From Desulfohalobiaceae bacterium (GTDB lineage: Bacteria > Desulfobacterota > Desulfovibrionia > Desulfovibrionales > Desulfothermaceae): 5,024 nucleotides of DNA. The notes beneath the pieces were generated by a model. The model was given only the letters and a program-made list of their open reading frames with translations, ran no database searches and was not told the origin of the DNA. Of the stretch, positions 1 through 5,024 are shown piece by piece (the first letter of the stretch is position 1; every line of letters starts with the position of its first letter). Location: NCBI GenBank assembly GCA_021737525.1, contig JAIPDU010000138.1, positions 1-5,024 of the forward strand, in the 5' to 3' direction. The position numbers and the translations under genes are program-made.

Positions 1-327
1 TCCAAGCGGGTGCTGACCTGGAGCCTCCAGGACCGGACGCCCAAGGATCTGGCCAGACTGGAGAAAGCGATCCGGGTCAAGATCCAGGGCTACTCCGGAG
101 ACGGCCGCATTCTGGCCTGCGGGCCCGAACCCTTCCTGCGCATGGTCAGCAGGCTCTCCAGGGAATACGAGGCCAGAACCCAGATCAGCATAGAGAGGCC
201 CATGGCCTGCGGGCACGGTGTGTGTCTGGCCTGCAGTGTCAACGGAGCCGGGGGGGAGACGTATCGGGCCTGTGTGCACGGGCCGGTCTTTTCCGCCGAG
301 CAATTGGCCCTGGATGAGCAATCTTGA
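1..327 (+). CDS. pyrK: Dihydroorotate dehydrogenase B, electron-transfer subunit PyrK (C-terminal 108 residues, 5' partial)
   Basis: The reading frame is open from base 1, so the start lies upstream of the window; the GTG at 10 is unlikely to be the true start. The visible 108 residues hold the end of the ferredoxin-reductase-like NAD-binding domain, with the typical ACGPEPFL motif (about residues 36-43). They then hold the PyrK-type [2Fe-2S] cysteine cluster MACGHGVCLAC followed by a fourth cysteine in RACVHGPVF. Spacing is C-x4-C-x2-C-x12-C, visible residues 70, 75, 78 and 91. In this family the subunit takes electrons from PyrD's FMN via FAD and the cluster to NAD+, in a cytoplasmic PyrD2-PyrK2 complex. 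The pyrD gene follows 201 bases downstream on the same strand, which supports the call. The FAD-binding N-terminal domain cannot be assessed. Confidence 0.88.
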   Translation, partial: SKRVLTWSLQDRTPKDLARLEKAIRVKIQGYSGDGRILACGPEPFLRMVSRLSREYEARTQISIERPMACGHGVCLACSVNGAGGETYRACVHGPVFSAEQLALDEQS

Positions 328-353
328 ACAAAGCGAACCGCCAAGGCGCGAAG

Positions 354-384
354 TCCGGCACTCATTCCTGAAATGAGTGTCGGA
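354..384. repeat. 13-bp hairpin inside element 1
   Basis: The left arm tccggcactcatt (354-366) and right arm aatgagtgtcgga (372-384) pair over 13 positions, with one G-T wobble and a five-base loop. No T-tract follows, so it is not a typical intrinsic terminator on either strand. Confidence 0.8.
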
Positions 385-385
385 T

Positions 386-408
386 GCCTTGCTGCGGCCC
401 CGCAAGGC
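386..408. repeat. 7-bp hairpin inside element 1, shared core with element 2
   Basis: gccttgc (386-392) pairs perfectly with gcaaggc (402-408) around a nine-base loop. The same gccttgc/gcaaggc core forms the middle of the hairpin at 1511-1542, which links the two elements beyond their outer arms. Confidence 0.75.
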
Positions 409-432
409 GAAAGCTCTTCCTTGGCGTTCTTG

Positions 433-487
433 CCTGCCCGATTAAATGTCGGCGCAGCCGGCCCTGCGAAAGCAGGATTTAACCGGG
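433..487. repeat. Nested structured module within the right arm of element 1
   Basis: The stem pairs cccg (437-440) and ttaaat (442-447) with atttaa (477-482) and cggg (484-487), with one A-C mismatch. It encloses two small perfect hairpins: cggc/gccg (450-453, 457-460) and cctgc/gcagg with a GAAA tetraloop (463-467, 472-476). Together they make a compact three-way junction. The module interrupts the right arm: joining base 432 directly to 488 restores an arm with two full CTTGGCG repeats, and its match to the left arm grows from 14 perfect pairs to 18 of 19. Insertion into an older element is the simplest reading, though an inference. Confidence 0.6.
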
Positions 488-528
488 GCGCCTTGGCGGT
501 TCAACAGACGGAAAGCGCATAAAGATAG

Positions 529-1449
529 ATGGATATGGAACAAGCGGTTCATCTGGGCGAGCTGAGCCTGAAAAATCCGGTCCTGACCGCATCCGGGACA
601 TTCGGCTACGGGGTGGAGTACGCCGCATTCGGCGATCTGCGCAGTCTGGGCGGTATCGTGGTCAAGGGACTCTCCCTGGAGGAGAGGGCGGGCAATCCCG
701 GAAGGCGCATCGCGGAAACCCCCTGCGGTATGCTCAACTCCATCGGGCTGCAGAATATGGGGGCCGGACCTTTCGTGCGAGAGATCCTGCCTGAGCTTCC
801 CTGGGACGAAACCCCGGTGCTGGCCAATATCTACGCCGGGGACGAGGCCGAGTTCGCCGAGCTGGCCGCGTATCTGGCCGAGCAGGAGGGGATCGCCGCC
901 CTGGAGGTGAACATCTCCTGCCCCAATGTTCGGGCCGGAGGGGCCTGCTTCGGCCAGGACCCGCATATGGCGGCCAGCGTTTGCGCCGCGGTCCGGGACC
1001 GGGCCGGGGACAAACCGGTGATCCTCAAATTGACCCCCAATGTTACGGATGTGACCGAGATCGCACGGGCCGTGGAGAACGCAGGGGCCGACGCCATCTC
1101 ACTGATCAACACCCTTTCCGGCATGGCCGTGGATATCCGCAGCAGGCGGCCCGTACTGGGCAAGGTTATCGGCGGCCTCTCCGGGCCCGCGATCAAGCCC
1201 GTGGCCCTGCAGGCCGTCTATCGGGTCTGCAGGGAGGTAAACATACCGGTGATCGGCGTGGGCGGTATCGCCTCCGCCGAGGACGCCCTGGAGTTTATCC
1301 TCGCGGGAGCCCACGCGGTACAGGTGGGCTCTGCCAGCTTCACCGACCCCGAGCTTGCCTTCTCCATGGTTCCCCGGATCGCAGAGCTGTGCGAGGAACT
1401 GAGCATCTCCTCTTGGGAGGAGTTCCGGGGACGGCTGGAGACGGGTTGA
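529..1449 (+). CDS. pyrD: Dihydroorotate dehydrogenase B, catalytic subunit (class 1B)
   Basis: This 306-residue protein matches the usual class 1B PyrD length and is a complete FMN-binding TIM barrel. It oxidises dihydroorotate to orotate, the fourth step of UMP synthesis, in the cytoplasm. Visible landmarks are LKNPVLTASGTFGYG near the N-terminus, K46 in VVKGLSL, the substrate-binding PCGMLNSIGLQN (65-76), NISCPNV with catalytic Cys131 (cysteine marks class 1), K167 in ILKLTPNV, NT in SLINTL (194-195), GGLSGPAIKP (215-224), and the phosphate-binding GVGGI (243-247) and VQVGSA (265-270). The ATG at 529 is chosen because LSLKNP then sits at about residue 12, as in the family; ATG at 535 would also fit. 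The only upstream purine run, ggaaag at 510-515, is weak and distant. Partner pyrK lies upstream, unusually separated by element 1. Confidence 0.96.
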   Translation: MDMEQAVHLGELSLKNPVLTASGTFGYGVEYAAFGDLRSLGGIVVKGLSLEERAGNPGRRIAETPCGMLNSIGLQNMGAGPFVREILPELPWDETPVLANIYAGDEAEFAELAAYLAEQEGIAALEVNISCPNVRAGGACFGQDPHMAASVCAAVRDRAGDKPVILKLTPNVTDVTEIARAVENAGADAISLINTLSGMAVDIRSRRPVLGKVIGGLSGPAIKPVALQAVYRVCREVNIPVIGVGGIASAEDALEFILAGAHAVQVGSASFTDPELAFSMVPRIAELCEELSISSWEEFRGRLETG

Positions 1450-1510
1450 ATCCGGTTTGACGAACCGCCAAAACGCCAAGATCGCCAAGGGATGACGCCA
1501 AGGAGAAGAC

Positions 1511-1542
1511 TTTTGCCTTGCGGGGTGTGCCGCAAGGCAAAA
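1511..1542. repeat. Perfect 13-bp hairpin inside element 2 (left)
   Basis: ttttgccttgcgg (1511-1523) is exactly complementary to 1530-1542, with the six-base loop ggtgtg. The outer T/A pairs belong to the stem, so there is no free T-tract as an intrinsic terminator would need. Confidence 0.85.
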
Positions 1543-1618
1543 ACTGACCTTTCCTGTGGGTATGTTCAGAGCCGTTTTCTCCAAGGAGCGCTTGCTTTGT
1601 CAGCCGCTAGGCGAAGCC

Positions 1619-1650
1619 TTTCTCTTCGGCGTCAACCCGCCGAAGAGAAA
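1619..1650. repeat. Perfect 13-bp hairpin inside element 2 (right)
   Basis: tttctcttcggcg (1619-1631) is exactly complementary to 1638-1650, with the six-base loop tcaacc. Stem length and loop size equal those of the left hairpin although the sequence differs. A smaller hairpin, aggc-gaa-gcct (1609-1619), abuts it. Confidence 0.85.
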
Positions 1651-1734
1651 ATGCTCTTCTTGGCGCCCTTGGCTTCTTGGCGGTTCGTTTTGTTACAGCC
1701 AAACAAGAGCGCCAAAAATGTTCGGAGATAGATT

Positions 1735-2670
1735 ATGAGATCCACACCCAAAGTCTGCGTGGTCGGGGCCGGAGCCATGGGCTCCTTTTACGCGGCCAAG
1801 CTCTATGAGCGCGATCCGGAGAGCGTATACCTGCTTGCCGGAGGGGAGCGCTTCACCCGGCTCAAACAGCACGGCATCGTGGTCAACGACACCCACTATC
1901 CCTGTGCCGTGCGCAGACCGGAGGATCGCGGCGAGCCAGCGGATCTGGTCCTGGTCACGGTCAAGTACCAGCATCTTCCCCAGGCTGTCCTGGATATGGC
2001 CAATGCGGTGGGGGAGCAGACCCTGATCCTCTCCGCAATGAACGGGATCGACAGCGAAGAGATCCTGGCGGGACACTACGGCTGGCAGCGGGTCCTCTAC
2101 GGCGTGGCTCTGGGAATCGACGCCCAGCGGTCCGGGAACAGGGTCAGCTACACCAAGGAAGGGGTGCTCTACTGGGGACGCGCGGACAATGCCCAGCCCG
2201 ACCCGGCAATGGATGTGGCGCGCCGGGTGCTGGACGCAGCGGGCATCCCCAACCAGGAGCCCGAGGACATGCTGCGCATGCTGTGGTGGAAGTACATGGT
2301 CAATTGCGGGGCCAATCAGGTCTCGGCCATGCTCAAAGTCCCCTACGGGGCCTTGCAGCGCATCGAGGAGGCGCGCCTGCTCATGGAGTCCGCCATGGCC
2401 GAGGTCGTGGACCTGGCTTCCGCGCTCGGGGTGGATCTGCGGCGGGAGGACATGGATACCTGGTACTCCGTGCTGGATAGCCTTTCCCCGGAGGGGAGGA
2501 CCTCCATGTGCCAGGATATTCAGGCCGGGCGCAAGACGGAGGTGGAGATGTTTGCCGGCAAGGTCCTGGAGCTGGCCCGGGAACGCGGAATCGATGTCCC
2601 GGCGAATCGCTTTCTGTTCCAGGCGGTCCGGGGCCTGGAGAAATGGGCGGAAATGGCCCCCGGGGCGTAA
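1735..2670 (+). CDS. panE: 2-dehydropantoate 2-reductase (ketopantoate reductase)
   Basis: This 311-residue protein has the normal ketopantoate reductase length and both domains. The enzyme reduces 2-dehydropantoate to pantoate with NADPH, feeding coenzyme A synthesis in the cytoplasm. The N-terminal Rossmann motif is VCVVGAGAMGSFYA (G11, G13, G16). VTVKYQ (75-79) and AMNGID (101-106, with N103) follow at the expected places. The C-terminal helical domain has the catalytic lysine in WWKYMVNCGANQ (K186, N190, N194) and the SMCQDIQAGRKTEVE segment (257-271), whose acidic residue at 269 matches the conserved catalytic glutamate. The ATG at 1735 is supported by cggag (1723-1727) seven bases upstream. 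Some family members reduce other 2-oxoacids, so substrate is inferred from motifs. It follows element 2, so co-transcription with pyrD is uncertain, and it converges on cstA. Confidence 0.92.
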   Translation: MRSTPKVCVVGAGAMGSFYAAKLYERDPESVYLLAGGERFTRLKQHGIVVNDTHYPCAVRRPEDRGEPADLVLVTVKYQHLPQAVLDMANAVGEQTLILSAMNGIDSEEILAGHYGWQRVLYGVALGIDAQRSGNRVSYTKEGVLYWGRADNAQPDPAMDVARRVLDAAGIPNQEPEDMLRMLWWKYMVNCGANQVSAMLKVPYGALQRIEEARLLMESAMAEVVDLASALGVDLRREDMDTWYSVLDSLSPEGRTSMCQDIQAGRKTEVEMFAGKVLELARERGIDVPANRFLFQAVRGLEKWAEMAPGA

Positions 2671-2680
2671 GCCGCCCCGG
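2660..2680. terminator. Possible hairpin at the panE/cstA convergent junction
   Basis: ccggggcg (2660-2667) pairs exactly with cgccccgg (2673-2680) around a five-base loop containing the panE stop codon. It could slow polymerase at the end of panE, but no T-tract follows in either direction. A second stem, caggca/tgcctg (2705-2710, 2716-2721), overlaps the cstA stop. Only 33 bases separate the two convergent stop codons, so these are the only candidates for termination structures. Confidence 0.3.
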
Positions 2681-2703
2681 AGGCCGGGATGGTCCGGACG
2701 GGT

Positions 2704-4419
2704 TCAGGCATTTTGTGCCTGCTCCGTGGGAGCGGGATTCTTGAAGTAGATCACCGCCTCGATGATCATCCAGACCTCCAGGAAGAGGATGATCAGATTG
2801 ATCCCGAAGAGGAGCCAGTTTCCGGAGGCGTAGAAATCCCCCAGATTGACCAGCATGGCCCAGCCGGTCATGAAGATCATGAACAGCATGGGGATGAAGG
2901 TGTAGAACATGGAGACTTGTTTGCGCACCAGATAAATGGTGATGACCAGAAGGGCCAGTCCGGCCAGGAGCTGGTTCGCGGCACCGAAGAGGGGCCAGAG
3001 GGTGAGGGCGCCTTTGCCGGAGCCGTTGTAGAAGGCCAGGATGAAGGCGGTGATGACCGCGATCAGGGTGCCCGCATGGCGGTTGCCCAGTTGGGGGACC
3101 CTGATGGCGCTGCCCAGCTCGCCCACGATGTAGCGCTGCAGCCGGGTGGCCGTGTCCAGGGTGGTGGCGGCGAAGGAGACCAGGAAGACGCCCATGATGG
3201 TGATGGTGATATTTGCCGGGATGCCGTAGGAGTTGATCAGATTGGCCGATCCCTGCACGAAGGCGTCGATCTTGGCCCCGAGGCCGCTGGCCGCGGACCA
3301 GGAGGCGTAGTGATTGGTGAAGGCGGCCGTCCCGGTCAGGACCTCGCCGCCGGAGGAGAGCCCCAGGCCGATACCCGCGGCGCAGGCCGCGATGACCAGG
3401 GTGGAGAGAGTGCCCTCCATGAGCATGCCCCCGTACCCGATATAGCGGGCGTCGTCTTCGGAATAGCACTGCTTGGAGGAGGTCCCGGAGCTGACCAGGC
3501 AGTGGAACCCGGATATGGCCCCGCAGGCGATGACCACGAAGAGGAAGGGCCAGACAGGGGGCGCCCCAGTCGGGGAGGCGTTGTACGCCGGGGCGACCAT
3601 GTCCGGATGGGCCACGATCACTCCCAGGATGAGCAGGGCCAGTGCCACATAGAGCTGGTGGCAGTTGATGTAGTCCCTGGGCTGCAGCAGGGTCTGCACC
3701 GGCAGGCTGGAGGCGATGTAGGCGTAGACAAAGAGGATGATCATCCAGGTGACAAGGGCCCCGCTGCCGCTCAGTCCCAGGGCGGTCAGGTCCACGGGCA
3801 GGTAGGTGCCGGCCACGATGAGCAGGTAGAGGAGGATGATGGCCACGATGCCCAGGCTCACATGGCTCTTGCCCCGCTTGTAGATCTGGTGCCCGAGCCA
3901 GACCGCGAGCGGCACTTCCAGCCAGACCGGGATGACGGCCTGGGGATACATGGTGAAGAGGATGGCGATGACCAGGGCGAAGACCGCGATCACGATGAGC
4001 AGCAGAAAGAAGATGATCAGCAGGAAGAGGACCCGAACCCGCCGGCTGATGAGATCACCGGAGATGTCCCCGATGGAACGGCCCTGGTGCCGCAGGGAAA
4101 CCACGAGGGCCCCGAAGTCGTGCACCGCCCCGATGACGATGGAGCCGAGGAAGACCCACAGGACCGCGGGAAGCCAGCCCCAGATGATGGCCACTGCCGG
4201 GCCGACAATGGGCCCGAGCCCGGAGATGGAGGTGAAGTGGTGCCCGAAGAGAACGTTGCGGTTTGAGGGGACGTAGTCCACATCGTCCCGCAGCTCGGTT
4301 GAGGGGCAGACGAAGTCCGATGCGAGGCGGAATATTTTTCCCCCTAAAAATTTGCCGTAGGTGTGGTAGGCCACCACAAATCCAGCAAGCATCAGAACGG
4401 CCAGAAGCAGGGAATTCAT
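2704..4419 (-). CDS. cstA: CstA-family carbon starvation protein (peptide/pyruvate transporter)
   Basis: This 571-residue protein has about 14 or more hydrophobic segments. It belongs to the CstA/BtsT family of inner-membrane carriers linked in E. coli to peptide and pyruvate uptake under carbon limitation. Family landmarks include AYHTYGKFLGGKIF at the N-terminus (18-30), VLFGHHFTSISGLGPIVGPA (56-75), WGWLPA (80-85), GAVHDFGALVVSLRHQGRSI (97-116), PRDYIN (247-252), the SSGTSSKQ loop (310-317), TLDTATRLQRYIV (420-432) and LFGAANQLLAGLAL (477-490). It is shorter than the roughly 700-residue E. coli proteins, as in a known short branch, and looks complete. I start at the ATG at 4419 because AGGAGG (4430-4425) lies five bases upstream; an in-frame GTG at 4425 overlaps that site. 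Substrate cannot be read from sequence. The 97-aa gene lies 87 bases upstream on the same strand. Confidence 0.93.
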   Translation of the reverse strand: MNSLLLAVLMLAGFVVAYHTYGKFLGGKIFRLASDFVCPSTELRDDVDYVPSNRNVLFGHHFTSISGLGPIVGPAVAIIWGWLPAVLWVFLGSIVIGAVHDFGALVVSLRHQGRSIGDISGDLISRRVRVLFLLIIFFLLLIVIAVFALVIAILFTMYPQAVIPVWLEVPLAVWLGHQIYKRGKSHVSLGIVAIILLYLLIVAGTYLPVDLTALGLSGSGALVTWMIILFVYAYIASSLPVQTLLQPRDYINCHQLYVALALLILGVIVAHPDMVAPAYNASPTGAPPVWPFLFVVIACGAISGFHCLVSSGTSSKQCYSEDDARYIGYGGMLMEGTLSTLVIAACAAGIGLGLSSGGEVLTGTAAFTNHYASWSAASGLGAKIDAFVQGSANLINSYGIPANITITIMGVFLVSFAATTLDTATRLQRYIVGELGSAIRVPQLGNRHAGTLIAVITAFILAFYNGSGKGALTLWPLFGAANQLLAGLALLVITIYLVRKQVSMFYTFIPMLFMIFMTGWAMLVNLGDFYASGNWLLFGINLIILFLEVWMIIEAVIYFKNPAPTEQAQNA

Positions 4420-4423
4420 ACGC

Positions 4424-4430
4424 ACCTCCT
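4424..4430 (-). promoter_or_regulatory. Strong ribosome binding site for cstA
   Basis: On the minus strand AGGAGGT spans 4430 to 4424 and ends four to five bases before ATG 4419. It decides the start against the GTG at 4425, whose first base is the last G of AGGAGG. It is clearly stronger than the site before pyrD. Confidence 0.8.
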
Positions 4431-4506
4431 CGTTTGAGCCGTTGCTCTGGTTCCGTCGCGATGGTCGCCCTGGGCAGGTCTTCGTCCCTACACGAGGGCT
4501 GCGGCG

Positions 4507-4800
4507 CTAGAGAGGGATACGGACCCCGTCAGCGTAGAGCCCGGAGAGCTTCCAGAACCCCTGTTTCTTGATCCTGACCGTGCCCTCGACCTTCAGGCGC
4601 TGATCCACGAAGACCTCCACGCCGTCGACCTCCAGCCTATGGTATTGTCCCCTGCGCTGGGGAAATCCGCGCTCCACCTGGACTTCCCTGGCGAATCCGA
4701 CGCTGTCGCCGGTCTCCATATCCACCAGACGAACCGCAATAGCACCACACTCCAGCTTGCGGAGGTACTTCCTGGCTCCGGGGGACAGGCTGACTTCCAT
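4507..4800 (-). CDS. Small IscA/HesB-like protein, resembling the CC/Se-motif family but lacking the CC pair
   Basis: The 97-residue product begins MEVSLSPGARKYL and continues with IAVRLVD, QYHRLEVDGVEVFVDQRL (52-69) and a GFWKLSGLYADGV end. The order (SP-x-A-x-x-Y-L start, short beta strand VRL, then VDGV-x-VFVD, then a GF/L strand) resembles HesB/IscA-like proteins, in particular what I recall of the CC/Se-motif (seleno)protein group common in sulfate reducers. Those carry a Cys-Cys or Cys-Sec pair after the first strand; here that segment reads METGDSVGF, and the only cysteine is C18, so metal or redox chemistry through that motif looks lost. Start ATG 4800 is chosen for family alignment and a gagag at 4810-4806. 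The frame stays open upstream to ATG 4884 and 4980, but that extension is unlike the family. Likely co-transcribed with cstA. Function unknown. Confidence 0.6.
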   Translation of the reverse strand: MEVSLSPGARKYLRKLECGAIAVRLVDMETGDSVGFAREVQVERGFPQRRGQYHRLEVDGVEVFVDQRLKVEGTVRIKKQGFWKLSGLYADGVRIPL

Positions 4801-5024
4801 GGCAGCTCTCGTTCTCTTGGCCCTTTTTTGGTGCTTCGCCTCCGAATCTGTCCAGCCGCGAAGCGGGAAAAAGGGTGATTCCATCTCATCCGGAGACGAC
4901 GCTATCTTTCCCTTATCTCGGCCAAGGGAGGGCCCCAGAGACTGGAGCGGTCCCGGAAGGAAAAGATGACCATTGGTCACACAAGGAACAAAAAAAGAGT
5001 AGCGGTTTCCAGGTAAAATTTTCA
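4801..5024. other. Intergenic region upstream of the small gene; no gene recognised
   Basis: The open frames here are extensions or shadows without family features. It presumably holds the promoter for the minus-strand pair, but I see no convincing -35/-10 pair. Present are a small stem ccgc-gaa-gcgg (4856-4866), a ggcc/ggcc stem (4920-4934), an A-run (4990-4996, T-run on the minus strand) without a clear preceding stem, and the palindrome at 4967-4979. The window ends before the next gene upstream can be identified. Confidence 0.5.
4967..4979. promoter_or_regulatory. Perfect 6-bp-arm palindrome, possible operator
   Basis: tgaccattggtca has arms tgacca and tggtca around one central base. It lies 167 bases upstream of the chosen start of the 97-aa gene, in the region that should hold the promoter of the minus-strand pair. 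The form suits a dimeric regulator, but no regulator gene is in view and a single copy proves little. Confidence 0.3.

Larger units (their letters stand above)
335..502. repeat. Palindromic intergenic element 1 (CGCCAAG-arm family), between pyrK and pyrD
   Basis: This element fills most of the 201-base gap between pyrK and pyrD, starting 7 nt after the pyrK stop. The outer arms are a perfect 14-bp inverted repeat: 335-348 (gaaccgccaaggcg) and 489-502. Inside lie a 13-bp hairpin (354-384), a 7-bp hairpin with core gccttgc/gcaaggc (386-408), a right-arm stretch related to element 2 (413-432) and a nested structured module (433-487). No credible protein is encoded in any frame. It resembles element 2 in its arms, its hairpin core and its gctcttc(c)ttggcg tract, so the two are copies of one family. 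I recall arms of this kind in intergenic regions of many Desulfobacterota and other bacteria, but know no formal name for them. Mobility is inferred from the two copies; no transposase is present. Confidence 0.85.
1461..1687. repeat. Palindromic intergenic element 2 (CGCCAAG-arm family), between pyrD and panE
   Basis: This 227-bp element begins 11 nt after the pyrD stop and occupies most of the 285-base gap before panE. Its outer arms, 1461-1489 and 1659-1687, pair at 25 of 29 positions without gaps. Each arm is an array of a CGCCAAG-like heptamer: left copies start at 1466, 1474, 1483 and 1496, and right-arm inverted copies lie at 1659-1665, 1668-1674 and 1676-1682. Inside are two perfect 13-bp hairpins (1511-1542 and 1619-1650), separated by about 75 bp with only weak pairing. 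The small open frames crossing it in several directions look like by-products of the repeats. It is related to element 1 by arms, hairpin core and the gctcttc-ttggcg tract at 1653-1665. Confidence 0.87.

Noticed and set aside
335..502. CRISPR array or tRNA-like gene in the pyrK-pyrD gap
   Set aside because: Repeats are inverted and not regularly spaced direct repeats with unique spacers. The folded module at 433-487 lacks a T-arm consensus and an anticodon arm.
1511..1542. Intrinsic terminator for pyrD
   Set aside because: The stem is strong, but the only T/A run lies within the stem, and the following bases are not a T-tract on either strand.
1492..1738. Small plus-strand frames (79 and 60 residues) and minus-strand frames of up to 161 residues crossing element 2
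   Set aside because: They are read through inverted repeats and hairpins and change frame across them. Such peptides are commonly mis-annotated in repeats of this type.
2381..3469. 362-residue minus-strand frame overlapping panE and cstA
   Set aside because: It is rich in R, H, G and P, out of frame with cstA and antisense to panE, and matches no family. It is a shadow.
2689..4266. 525-residue open frame on the plus strand opposite cstA
   Set aside because: Its product is extremely rich in D, E, G, H and Q with no domain. That is what the complement of a G+C-rich membrane-protein gene gives. The minus-strand frame has unmistakable CstA motifs.
4420..4506. Riboswitch or attenuator in the 87-base gap before cstA
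   Set aside because: Only 4-bp stems (4458-4468 and 4486-4498) without a T-tract are visible, and no known aptamer pattern was recognised.
4801..4980. N-terminal extension of the small protein up to ATG 4980
   Set aside because: The 60 extra residues are unlike the family, no ribosome site precedes ATG 4980, and the conserved MEVSLSP start sits at 4800.

Overview
The window is G+C-rich bacterial chromosomal DNA. It holds four complete or nearly complete protein genes, one gene cut by the left edge, and two conspicuous palindromic intergenic elements. Protein character and gene order (PyrK next to a class 1B PyrD, a short CstA-type carrier, a CC/Se-like small protein) look most like a Desulfovibrio-type member of the Desulfobacterota. 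That is a judgement from recall; no marker gene here settles it. I saw no tRNA, rRNA, CRISPR array, transposase or phage gene.

Layout, plus strand: the C-terminal end of pyrK (1-327); palindromic element 1 (335-502); pyrD (529-1449); palindromic element 2 (1461-1687); panE (1735-2670). PyrK and PyrD form the NAD-linked class 1B dihydroorotate dehydrogenase of pyrimidine synthesis. PyrK passes electrons through its [2Fe-2S] cluster to the FMN of PyrD. PanE makes pantoate for coenzyme A. The three genes are co-directional and could share a transcript, but each junction is filled by a large inverted-repeat element starting 7-11 nt after the upstream stop codon.

Layout, minus strand, convergent with panE: a 97-aa protein of IscA/HesB-like or CC/Se-motif-like appearance that lacks the cysteine pair (4800 to 4507), then cstA (4419 to 2704), a many-pass carrier of the peptide/pyruvate transporter family. 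The two probably share a transcript. The first 224 bases upstream of the small gene (4801-5024) carry no convincing gene, only a short perfect palindrome at 4967-4979.

The most interesting content is the pair of palindromic elements. They share outer arms built from a CGCCAAG heptamer at 8-9 bp spacing and enclose further strong hairpins. In element 1 a 55-nt structured module appears to have inserted into the right arm: removing it on paper restores a longer arm match.
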